From CBDUMN01 sp965368335 (GTDB taxonomy: Bacteria > Pseudomonadota > Alphaproteobacteria > Rhodospirillales > JAPHRK01): DNA of 14,796 nucleotides. The stretch spans positions 1 through 14,796 of the forward strand of contig CBDUMN010000087.1 in assembly GCA_965368335.1 (NCBI GenBank). The letters are read 5' to 3'. A program made the position numbers and the translations under genes. Within the stretch, counting starts at the first letter, position 1, and every line of letters begins with the position of its first letter. Positions 1 to 9,216 of this stretch are shown in pieces. The notes under the pieces are model-generated. The model ran no database searches. It was not told the DNA's origin and saw only the letters and a list, made by a program, of their open reading frames with translations.

Positions 1-2506
<2,506 letters not shown>

Positions 2507-2533
2507 TTGCTGAAGTTTAAGTATTTGAAAAGT

Positions 2534-2564
2534 GGGCCGCGGCATATTGCCGCGGCCCCCTTTT
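2534..2564 (+). terminator. Intrinsic terminator of ppdK
   Basis: A perfect 11-bp GC-rich stem, GGGCCGCGGCA (2534-2544) with TGCCGCGGCCC (2548-2558), closes on a TAT loop. It is followed by CC and four T. It lies 27 nt after the ppdK stop codon and separates that gene from the sensor kinase. Confidence 0.9.
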
Positions 2565-2575
2565 CTACGTGCGAT

Positions 2576-2603
2576 TTGATAGTTCCCAGCGTATAGTTTT
2601 AGA
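2576..2603 (+). promoter_or_regulatory. Possible sigma-70-type promoter of the sensor kinase
   Basis: TTGATA (2576-2581) resembles a -35 box. TTTAGA (2598-2603) lies 16 nt downstream. A better -10 match, TATAGT (2592-2597), is present but too close to that -35. The site falls between the ppdK terminator and the kinase start, where a promoter is expected. The assignment is tentative. Confidence 0.25.
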
Positions 2604-2628
2604 GAAATGATAAAGAAACGGGAATGGG

Positions 2629-4761
2629 ATGAGGGAATTCCTGGCAATCTGGGTTTTGGTGGGAGCTATTCTGTTTCCCTTAAGGGAGGCCGCCGCCGCA
2701 CCGAGCTTTGAAGAGCTATTCCGGCGGCATAGCGCAATTATGCTGCTGATCGATCCAGCGACGGGTGAACTCGTCGATGCCAATCCTGCCGCCAGCGATT
2801 TTTATGGCTATACGCGCAGCCGCCTGCGCACCATGAAAATTCAGGATATCAATACCTTAACGATTGCTCAGGTGGCCGCAGAGCGCTCTTTAGCCGCTAA
2901 GGAAAAACGAAACTTTTTCATCTTTCAGCACCGCCTGAATGATGGTTCGACCCGGACGGTCGAGGTTCATTCCTCACCGTATTATTTCTCTGGTCGACAA
3001 CTCCTGCTTTCCATTATTCGCGACATTTCCAAAGAACGAGCTCTTCAGGAAGACCTTTGGCACTATCAGGCCCGGCTTGAAGAAATGGTCGAGCACCAGA
3101 CGGCGAGTATTCGTAGCAGCTCGCGCCAACAGGTCTTATTTCTCAGTATTGGCGGCATCTTCTTGTTGTTGCTGGTCGCCTTGCTCTGGAACGCCTTGCG
3201 CCGTCGTAAGGAAGTTCAGGATAGCTTGGTTGAGAGTGAAAATCGCTATAAGGAAATTGTCGAAAAGACCAGCGATCTAATTACCCGGGTGGATCGGGAT
3301 GGGCGATTTCTATTCGTCAACCATATGTCCGAGGCGGTTTTTGGGTTGCCATCCGAAGAATGCGTGGGGCTTTCAGCCTTCGATTTCGTTTATCCCGATG
3401 ATCGGGAGCGGACAATTGAGCAATTCAAGAAGTGGCGCGAAGAAAAACGGTCGAACGTCAATTTTGAAAATCGTCTGATCAGTCGTACGGGCGAAGTTCA
3501 TATGGTCAACTGGACGATCAATCTGCGCTTCGACTCGATTGGTCAGGTCAAGACGATGACCAGTATCGGACGGGACATCACGAAACGGGTCGAAACGGAG
3601 CGGGCGCTGGAAAAGGCGGTTCAGGAAGCCGAGCAGGCGAGCCGGGCCAAGTCGGAATTTCTGGCTTCCATGAGCCACGAATTGCGTACGCCGTTGAATG
3701 CGGTGCTTGGGTTCGCCCAGCTTTTACATCTGTTGCCGGACATGCCCTTAACCAAGAAGCAGGAAGAGTACGTCGACAATATCGAAGCAGGCGGCGAACA
3801 TCTTCTGCAGCTTGTTGGCGATATCCTCGACCTTGCTAAAATCGAGGCCGATCAAATTCGGCTATTCCTCGAATATGTCGATCCGAAGTCGGTGGTTGAT
3901 GAATGTGTCGCCTTAATTCGTCATATGGCGACGGAAAAAAACATCACCATTGAAAACGGTTTTGTCGCCAAAGTCTTTTCCATGGTTCGAGCCGATCCCA
4001 TCCGTCTGAAGCAGGGCATGGTCAACCTTCTGACCAATGCGGTGCGCTACAATGTGGAGGGCGGGAAGGTCTCCGTTAAAGGCGAGGAAACAGAAGATGG
4101 TTTCTTGCGGATTTTGGTGGATGATACGGGTATCGGGATTGATGAACGGCACCGGGACGATATCTTTACGATTTTCCACCGGCTCGACCAGGATCCGGGT
4201 AAAGCCGTGGAAGGGGCGGGCATTGGCCTTGCTGTCACTAAGCAATTGGTCGAACGCATGGGGGGAAGAATAGATTTTGTCAGTATGGAAGGAAAAGGCA
4301 GCACTTTCTGGATCGACGTTCCCTTGGCCTCCAATCATGAAAACTTGATTTGGGCGGATAATTTAAGCGTCCGGGTTCCGGCTATCGATACCGATCACAA
4401 AGAGCTAATCCGCTTGATCAATGCGGCTGGAGAACCGGCCCTGCGGGGGCGGGACGCCATGCAGGTCTGTAAAGACCTGGTTGGCTACACCCTCTACCAT
4501 TTCCGGCGCGAAGAAACGATTATGGAGGCTTGTGAATATCCCGATATCGTTGAGCACAAAGAGCGTCACCGCGCCCTTGAAGCGAAAGCCAAGGCGTTCC
4601 TCGTTCGCCTTGAGGCTGGCGATAAATCGGCGCGGACCGACCTGCGCGATTTCCTAAGGGATTGGCTCGTTTCCCATATCATGAACGTGGATCGCCGAAT
4701 TTACGAGCATACCCTTGGCAAAGAAGAGGCGATTGATATCGCCCTAAGCCGTCTCTCCTAA
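2629..4761 (+). CDS. Membrane PAS-PAS sensor histidine kinase with C-terminal bacteriohemerythrin domain
   Basis: This 710-residue protein is a predicted inner-membrane histidine kinase. A hydrophobic N-terminus (about 4-24, ending REAAAAP) looks like a signal peptide or first membrane segment. A PAS-like domain (about 30-140) follows and would be periplasmic, then a short coiled stretch, a membrane helix (about 168-190) and an arginine-rich stop. A cytoplasmic PAS domain spans about 203-320. The HisKA domain has its phospho-acceptor His350 in MSHELRTPLN. The ATPase shows the N box (NLLTNAVRYN, about 466-475), DDTGIGID (498-505) and GAGIGLAV (529-536). Residues about 572-700 form a bacteriohemerythrin domain with all seven di-iron ligands: His590, His624, Glu628, His643, His647, His683 and Asp688. 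That domain suggests sensing of O2, NO or redox state. There is no receiver domain and no adjacent response regulator. The ATG at 2629 sits just after a purine-rich stretch. Confidence 0.93.
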   Translation: MREFLAIWVLVGAILFPLREAAAAPSFEELFRRHSAIMLLIDPATGELVDANPAASDFYGYTRSRLRTMKIQDINTLTIAQVAAERSLAAKEKRNFFIFQHRLNDGSTRTVEVHSSPYYFSGRQLLLSIIRDISKERALQEDLWHYQARLEEMVEHQTASIRSSSRQQVLFLSIGGIFLLLLVALLWNALRRRKEVQDSLVESENRYKEIVEKTSDLITRVDRDGRFLFVNHMSEAVFGLPSEECVGLSAFDFVYPDDRERTIEQFKKWREEKRSNVNFENRLISRTGEVHMVNWTINLRFDSIGQVKTMTSIGRDITKRVETERALEKAVQEAEQASRAKSEFLASMSHELRTPLNAVLGFAQLLHLLPDMPLTKKQEEYVDNIEAGGEHLLQLVGDILDLAKIEADQIRLFLEYVDPKSVVDECVALIRHMATEKNITIENGFVAKVFSMVRADPIRLKQGMVNLLTNAVRYNVEGGKVSVKGEETEDGFLRILVDDTGIGIDERHRDDIFTIFHRLDQDPGKAVEGAGIGLAVTKQLVERMGGRIDFVSMEGKGSTFWIDVPLASNHENLIWADNLSVRVPAIDTDHKELIRLINAAGEPALRGRDAMQVCKDLVGYTLYHFRREETIMEACEYPDIVEHKERHRALEAKAKAFLVRLEAGDKSARTDLRDFLRDWLVSHIMNVDRRIYEHTLGKEEAIDIALSRLS

Positions 4762-4778
4762 AAATATCGACCCTACCC

Positions 4779-4794
4779 AAAAGCGTGGGCTTTT
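4779..4794 (+). terminator. Weak terminator-like hairpin after the sensor kinase
   Basis: AAAAGC (4779-4784) pairs with GCTTTT (4789-4794) across a GTGG loop, 18 nt after the kinase stop codon. Only two of the six pairs are GC, and the U-run is part of the stem. Its strength as a terminator is doubtful. Confidence 0.3.
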
Positions 4795-4828
4795 CACCGC
4801 CTCCAGGTGTGTTGGCGGACAGGCGCTC

Positions 4829-4887
4829 TTTGTCCATGCTAGGACAGCGACAAAGCGTTCTTAAAAAAATAGAACATTGAGAACGCT
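4829..4887 (+). promoter_or_regulatory. Cluster of nested inverted repeats upstream of the CBS gene
   Basis: Several dyads are packed into the leader of the CBS-domain gene. TTTGTC (4829-4834) pairs with GACAAA (4849-4854). Inside it, TGTCC (4831-4835) pairs with GGACA (4842-4846). AGCGTTCT (4854-4861) pairs with AGAACGCT (4880-4887) across an AT-rich loop. GTTCT (4857-4861) can also pair with AGAAC (4871-4875), giving mutually exclusive folds. The gene's Shine-Dalgarno AAGGAG (4904-4909) follows. This could be an operator or an RNA leader structure. The function is inferred only from symmetry and position. Confidence 0.35.
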
Positions 4888-4916
4888 CCGGGGGGTTTAA
4901 CCAAAGGAGAGTTGTT

Positions 4917-5369
4917 ATGGACGCAAGAACGATGGTGCAGGACAAAGGCGGACGTGTTGTTTCCGTTACCTACAAGGATACGGTCGAAGCCGCTATGAAG
5001 GTTTTGAGCCGCCACAATATCGGGGCTGCTGTCGTGCGCGCCCGGTTCGGCGAACTGCTCGGCATTATTTCCGAGCGCGATATCGTGCGGGGCCTCGAGA
5101 AATATGGCGCATCGGCGATGAACAAAGAAATTCACGAGTTGATGACGTCGAAAGTGATTTCCTGTCGCCCTACAGACGACCTCCGCGATGTGATGGAACA
5201 GATGCGGCGCAACGGCGTACGCCACCTTCCCGTTGCCGATGGGGACAACCTGGAAGGTATGATCAGCATGCGCGATCTCATCCACGTTTTGCTTGAGGAA
5301 GCTGACTTGGAAGCCGGCGTTTTGCAGGACGCCGCCCGCACCGCCGTTATGGCGCGAGGCGTCGCCTAA
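4917..5369 (+). CDS. Two-CBS-domain protein
   Basis: This 150-residue cytoplasmic protein consists almost entirely of two CBS motifs (about residues 12-62 and 75-130), which together would form one Bateman module. The repeats are visible as GIISERD (49-55) and GMISMRD (114-120), each preceded by a hydrophobic strand (GAAVV, HLPVA). CBS pairs in this family commonly bind adenine nucleotides or SAM. Stand-alone proteins of this size are widespread in proteobacteria and are presumed sensors or regulators, with no specific function assigned. A good Shine-Dalgarno AAGGAG (4904-4909) sits 7 nt before the ATG. No transporter, IMPDH or nucleotidyltransferase domain is attached. The position after a sensor kinase is suggestive, but a 155-bp gap with its own leader structure argues for separate transcription. 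The 3' end overlaps the convergent gene by 4 bp. Confidence 0.9.
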   Translation: MDARTMVQDKGGRVVSVTYKDTVEAAMKVLSRHNIGAAVVRARFGELLGIISERDIVRGLEKYGASAMNKEIHELMTSKVISCRPTDDLRDVMEQMRRNGVRHLPVADGDNLEGMISMRDLIHVLLEEADLEAGVLQDAARTAVMARGVA

Positions 5370-6223
5370 AACCCGGCCCAGTCCGGCTTGGAGGCCGTGA
5401 GGACCGTTCCTTCCGCCTCCAAGGCCGAACCCTTCTCAAGGGCTTCCAGCCTGATTAAGGCCAAGCCTTTAGAGCCGTAGGCCGAACGCATTTCCCCGGC
5501 TTCTTTGCCATCGTCGGAGCGGATTGCCGTTCCCGGAGCGGGAGCGGCGCCGTCAAAGGAAACGGGGATCAGGCGTTTTTTAATCAGGCCGCGGTATTTG
5601 GTCCGGGCGGTAAGCTCCTGGCCCATATAACAGCCTTTGTCCCAATCGACGCCGTTCAGCTCCTCAAAGCCGTTTTCGAGCAGAATGGATTTGTCGATGA
5701 TCATATCCCGGCTGCCGTCGGGCAGTCCGAGAGCCAATCGGTGGGTGTCGTAGGCGTTGGCGTCTGAGGGGGCAATCCCCAGCCCGTTCAGGGCTTCTGC
5801 CCCTGTTCCCTTGGGCATCATCGCCCGCGCACCTGCCGAGACGAGACGTGGGTCGGCATATATAAGGCCGCCGCCAATCGTTTGCCCCTCAGTTTCACCG
5901 CCAAAAATCGCAAAAACCTCATAGTCTTCACTGATATCTGCGAGCTCCGCCTTAGAGCGCAGTTTATACATCTTGAGCTTCTTCATGAACTCGGGCAGCC
6001 GCTCGGCTTCGCAATCAATGACCAGCTTTCCATCTAGTTCGGCAACGAAAAAATCAAACAGATACTTCCCCTGAGGGGTCAGGAAGGCCGCCCAAATCGC
6101 TTGGGTCGCTGTCACCTTGTTGATGTCGTTGGAGATGATTCCCTGGAGGAATTCTTTCGCGTCGTCTCCCGAAACGGAGAGAAGTCCCCGCTGGGGAAGA
6201 AGAGCGTATTGACTGCCAGCCAT
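5366..6223 (-). CDS. ygfZ: YgfZ/CAF17-family folate-binding protein, Fe-S cluster maintenance
   Basis: This 285-residue protein is related to the aminomethyltransferase GcvT. The family signature KGCYMGQE is intact at residues 196-203, with the conserved Cys198, followed by TARTKYRG. The N-terminal stretch resembles GcvT and YgfZ proteins (LLSVSGDDAKEFLQG, about 14-28, and TPQGKYLFD, about 49-57). The length fits the short bacterial YgfZ form rather than the longer GcvT. Known family members use tetrahydrofolate and help assemble or repair Fe-S clusters in certain enzymes. The ATG lies at 6221-6223 on the minus strand and has only a weak upstream Shine-Dalgarno. The gene is transcribed divergently from the glycosyltransferase operon and converges with the CBS gene, its TAG stop overlapping the CBS gene's TAA. 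Confidence 0.93.
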   Translation of the reverse strand: MAGSQYALLPQRGLLSVSGDDAKEFLQGIISNDINKVTATQAIWAAFLTPQGKYLFDFFVAELDGKLVIDCEAERLPEFMKKLKMYKLRSKAELADISEDYEVFAIFGGETEGQTIGGGLIYADPRLVSAGARAMMPKGTGAEALNGLGIAPSDANAYDTHRLALGLPDGSRDMIIDKSILLENGFEELNGVDWDKGCYMGQELTARTKYRGLIKKRLIPVSFDGAAPAPGTAIRSDDGKEAGEMRSAYGSKGLALIRLEALEKGSALEAEGTVLTASKPDWAGF

Positions 6224-6450
6224 TGTCCGTCTGTCCCGATTTATGAATCCGTGTTCTAAGAGTTGGACGAAAAAGACCTTTTTGCAAGGGGGTCACGCGA
6301 CTCTCTGCCAAATTGTAGCTGAGAGTGGCAAGGTCGAACTATTCGTTGTTAGGAGGGGAGGGAGCCTTTCTCAATTTAAAAGTAAATATGGCTGAAACGA
6401 TCATACTCTAAGCGCTTTGAATTGGCTCTTTGCGGTTCTATAAATGCGCC
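6224..6450. promoter_or_regulatory. Divergent intergenic region with a dyad, probable promoters both ways
   Basis: This 227-bp gap separates the start codons of ygfZ (minus) and the glycosyltransferase operon (plus), so it should hold both promoters. It includes an imperfect dyad: ACTCTC (6300-6305) pairs with GAGAGT (6321-6326), and TGCCA (6306-6310) is the inverse of TGGCA (6326-6330). An AT-rich stretch at about 6372-6393 faces the operon. I could not pick convincing -35/-10 pairs. No gene is seen here. Confidence 0.35.
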
Positions 6451-7509
6451 ATGCGTATTGTACTGATTGACGATTCCATCGCTTTTGACGGCTCCAGCCC
6501 TGCAACCCGGCCCCTCGGTGGGGCCGAGAAAGCGTTTGTCCACCTTGCAACGGCTCTGGCCAAGCGCGGGCACGATGTGGTGGCGGTCAACCGACTGGAA
6601 ACCCCCTCGACCTCGGCTGGCGTAAGCTGGGCGCCGTTCGATATGCCGCGCCCTCCCGAAGCCGATGTGCTGATTGCATTCCGCAAGCCCCGGCTGCTGA
6701 CCGAAATGGATAATGTGGACAAGAAGTTTCTTTGGCTGACCGGCGACGCCAAAATATTGAATAAGCCTGTTAATCAGGCGCGGCTCGATAAAACTGCGCC
6801 GACATTGGTGTTTCAGAGCCAGGTCCACAAAAACACTTTCGATCCATGGAAATATTTCAGAACCGCGGTCGTCGAACCGGGAGTCGGGCCGGTCTATCTG
6901 GCCCCGATGCCGGGGGAGAACGACGAGGCCGCAGAGGCGGCAGAAGATCATGAAAAGCCGAAAAAAGCGATCGTCACCACTCACCCACTGCATGGGCTGA
7001 GTTGGATTCTCGACAGGTGGGACGAAATCATTCATCCGAGAGCGCCAAAGGCGATCCTGGAAATTGTTTCGGCCGCGCTTTACAAGGCCGGCAAAGGGGG
7101 CGAAGTTCCCGAAAGGTTGGCTGCCGTTTATGGCAAGGCGGCCGCAATGGCGAACAAGAACGTCCGCTTCGTTAAGCCCGAGTCCGATCCGGGCATGGCG
7201 CAGATGTATCGAGAGGCCGCCGTTCATCTCTATCCCGCCGTCGCAGGCGAGACTTACTGCTGGACGTTGGCTGAATCCCAGGCGGCGGGACTTCCCGCGG
7301 TCGCCATGGATAAAGGTCCGGCCCAGGACAGAGTGCGCAACGGTCAGACGGGATTTCTGGTGCCCGATGAATCCGGGTTCGCCAATGTGGCCGTCCATTT
7401 GCTGAACAATCCGGTGGTTCAGGCCAATATGGCGCGGGATTGCCGGATTATGCAGCGGGGCCGAACCTGGGATATGGCGGCGGCTGAGTTCGAAAGCCTC
7501 TGGGCATGA
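6451..7509 (+). CDS. GT-B fold glycosyltransferase, first of two paralogues
   Basis: This 352-residue predicted cytoplasmic glycosyltransferase opens the operon. The N-terminal Rossmann half begins MRIVLIDD and has a Gly-rich LGGAEKA loop. The C-terminal half carries the GT4-type E-x7-E signature in ETYCWTLAE, followed by AAGLPAV and NGQTGFLVP, which usually contact the nucleotide-sugar donor. I place the start at the ATG of 6451. A TTG seven codons upstream (6430) is in frame, but the paralogue at 9216 begins MARIVLADD, which aligns with this Met. No strong Shine-Dalgarno is visible. The stop overlaps the next start by 4 nt (ATGA). Donor and acceptor cannot be deduced. The similarity to the fourth gene of the operon (shared FDG, PLGG/ALGG, GVxWAP, NPLRSLDW/HPLHGLSW and GQTG positions) indicates an old duplication. 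Confidence 0.85.
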   Translation: MRIVLIDDSIAFDGSSPATRPLGGAEKAFVHLATALAKRGHDVVAVNRLETPSTSAGVSWAPFDMPRPPEADVLIAFRKPRLLTEMDNVDKKFLWLTGDAKILNKPVNQARLDKTAPTLVFQSQVHKNTFDPWKYFRTAVVEPGVGPVYLAPMPGENDEAAEAAEDHEKPKKAIVTTHPLHGLSWILDRWDEIIHPRAPKAILEIVSAALYKAGKGGEVPERLAAVYGKAAAMANKNVRFVKPESDPGMAQMYREAAVHLYPAVAGETYCWTLAESQAAGLPAVAMDKGPAQDRVRNGQTGFLVPDESGFANVAVHLLNNPVVQANMARDCRIMQRGRTWDMAAAEFESLWA

Positions 7510-8465
7510 GAATTCTGTTCATCACGGCGACCAGAATTGGCGACGCGGTTCTCTCGACCGGGTTGATCAATCATCTCGTGACGACCTATCCCGATTGCCG
7601 GATTACCGTTGCCTGCGGACCCGTTTCGGCGCCCTTGTTCGGCGCTATTCCGAATGTTGAACGGGTCATTCCCATGGCCAAGAAGCGGCGGAGTGGCCAT
7701 TGGATTTCTCTTTGGCGACGTTGTGCGCTGACCTGGTGGGATTGGGTGATCGATGTTCGCGGTTCCGCCATGGCCTATTTTTTACCGACCTTGCGCCGTT
7801 CGGTGATCGGCAGGGACCGGGAGGAACATCGGGTTGAACGCTATGCCAAGGTGATCGGCGTTTCGCCTCCGCCCCTGCCGCGCTTATGGACGGCGAAGGC
7901 GCATAAAGAGCTGGCGGCGGAACTGATTCCCGATGGTCCTCCGGTTCTCGCCGTCGGGCCGACGGCCAACTGGGTTGGCAAGCAGTGGCGAGCGGAACGG
8001 TTTGCCGAGCTGATATTCCGTCTGACCGGTGAGGGAGGTATTTTGCCGGGTGCCAGGGTTGCGCTTTTTGGCGCTGGCAACGAACGAATAGCGGCTAAAC
8101 CGGTCATCGATTCCGTGCCGGAAGATCGATGCATCGATCTCGTCGGTAAAGCCGACCTCCTGACAGTTGCCGCCTGTCTAGAGCGCTGTCGTTTCTATGT
8201 CGGTAATGATTCTGGCTTAATGCATATGGCGGCGGCGTCGGGTGTGCCGACACTCGGGCTATTTGGGCCCTCCCGGGATGAACTCTACGCTCCTTGGGGT
8301 GAAAACAGCGCCGTCGTGAGAACGGATGTTCCTTTTGATGAGATTTTCGGTGAGAATCCCGCTGAAAACTTTGATCACCGGACGACGGGAACCTTGATGG
8401 ATAGCTTGAGCGTCGATAAAGCGGAACAGGCGACGCGCGACCTCTGGGGGCGGAGCCATGGCTGA
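7506..8465 (+). CDS. GT9 heptosyltransferase-like glycosyltransferase
   Basis: This 319-residue protein belongs to the GT9 (ADP-heptose:LPS heptosyltransferase) type. The N-terminus shows the family pattern MRILFITATRIGDAVLS with Asp13, the position of the catalytic Asp in WaaC-like enzymes. The middle has GPTANWVGKQW (151-161). The donor-site block reads GNDSGLMHMAAASGVPTLGL (233-252) followed by FGPS. Family members act on the cytoplasmic face of the inner membrane and add L-glycero-D-manno-heptose to the inner core of lipopolysaccharide, though some GT9 proteins use other sugars. The start overlaps the previous stop by 4 nt and its own stop overlaps the next start by 8 nt, so translation is probably coupled. 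The neighbours support a role in surface glycan assembly. The exact sugar is not visible. Confidence 0.88.
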   Translation: MRILFITATRIGDAVLSTGLINHLVTTYPDCRITVACGPVSAPLFGAIPNVERVIPMAKKRRSGHWISLWRRCALTWWDWVIDVRGSAMAYFLPTLRRSVIGRDREEHRVERYAKVIGVSPPPLPRLWTAKAHKELAAELIPDGPPVLAVGPTANWVGKQWRAERFAELIFRLTGEGGILPGARVALFGAGNERIAAKPVIDSVPEDRCIDLVGKADLLTVAACLERCRFYVGNDSGLMHMAAASGVPTLGLFGPSRDELYAPWGENSAVVRTDVPFDEIFGENPAENFDHRTTGTLMDSLSVDKAEQATRDLWGRSHG

Positions 8466-9216
8466 ACCAACCTTGAGCGCCTTGGTGGTCGCCCACAACG
8501 AAGAAGACCGACTGGCCGACTGCTTGGACCGGCTCAAGTTCGCCGATGAAATCGTTGTGGTGCTCGACAAATGCACCGATGGTTCCAAGGCGATTGCGGA
8601 AAAATACACTGACCGGATTTTGGAAGGGGCCTGGGAAATTGAAGGCCCCCGCCGCAACGCAGGGATCGCATTTTGCCAAACCGATTGGATTTTGGAAGTG
8701 GATTGCGATGAGCGGGTGCCTGAGACTCTGGCCCGTGAAATCCGTGAAACCATCCAAACAACGGCATACGACTGGCATGAAATTCTGGTCGACAATTACA
8801 TTGGTAGCCGGTTGGTGCGATGGGGCTGGGGGGCGTCGTTCGGTAAGGCGGCCTATCCGGGGCTGTTCCGCAAGGGTGTGAAAGTCTGGGGGGACCGCCG
8901 TCTTCATCCGCCGCTCCAATGGTCGGGACGCAAGGGGCCCATGCTGAAGGCTCGCATCGATCATTATGTGGATCGCGATATCGCCGATATGATCCGTCGT
9001 TTCAACAGTTATACGTCGGCCCGAGCGCTCGATATGTGCGAGCACGGTGAGGAAGGCCGTTTCGCCCGCCACCTCGTACGGCTGGCGTCCCGCTTCTTTA
9101 AGTGCTATGTCCGCCGAAAGGGGTATCGGGAGGGCGGCTACGGTTTTCTCATTGCCCTTTTTGCGGGCCTTTATCCGTTGGTTTCACACCTCAAAGCGAC
9201 CTTGGAAAAAGATTGA
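8458..9216 (+). CDS. GT2 glycosyltransferase, WaaE/KdtX-like
   Basis: This 252-residue GT-A fold transferase has an N-terminal GT2 domain. It begins with SALVVAHNEEDRL, then shows VVVLDKCTDGS, GPRRNAGI and the metal-binding DxD-type motif VDCDER (about residues 80-85). The overall order matches the WaaE/KdtX group, which adds glucose or other hexoses to the lipopolysaccharide core. The C-terminal segment GGYGFLIALFAGLYPLVSH is hydrophobic and probably sits at the membrane, as in relatives. The ATG at 8458 has GGAG (8452-8455) just upstream and overlaps the GT9 gene by 8 nt. Its stop shares one base with the next start (TGATG at 9214-9218). The donor is not predictable from sequence. Confidence 0.87.
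   Translation: MAEPTLSALVVAHNEEDRLADCLDRLKFADEIVVVLDKCTDGSKAIAEKYTDRILEGAWEIEGPRRNAGIAFCQTDWILEVDCDERVPETLAREIRETIQTTAYDWHEILVDNYIGSRLVRWGWGASFGKAAYPGLFRKGVKVWGDRRLHPPLQWSGRKGPMLKARIDHYVDRDIADMIRRFNSYTSARALDMCEHGEEGRFARHLVRLASRFFKCYVRRKGYREGGYGFLIALFAGLYPLVSHLKATLEKD

Noticed and set aside
6430..6450. TTG start at 6430 for the first glycosyltransferase
   Set aside because: The paralogue aligns from the Met at 6451, and the seven extra residues (MRFYKCA) have no counterpart.
8545..8600. Degenerate GT2 active-site motif (LDKCTDGS instead of DSGSTD)
   Set aside because: A Cys-Thr-Asp version of this motif is common among GT2 proteins, and the downstream DCDER and RRNAG motifs are intact, so the enzyme is probably active.
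9102..9215. Upstream ATG at 9102 for the second paralogous glycosyltransferase
   Set aside because: It would overlap the GT2 gene by 115 bp and add 38 unrelated residues. The ATG at 9216 forms a typical TGATG junction and matches the paralogue's N-terminus.
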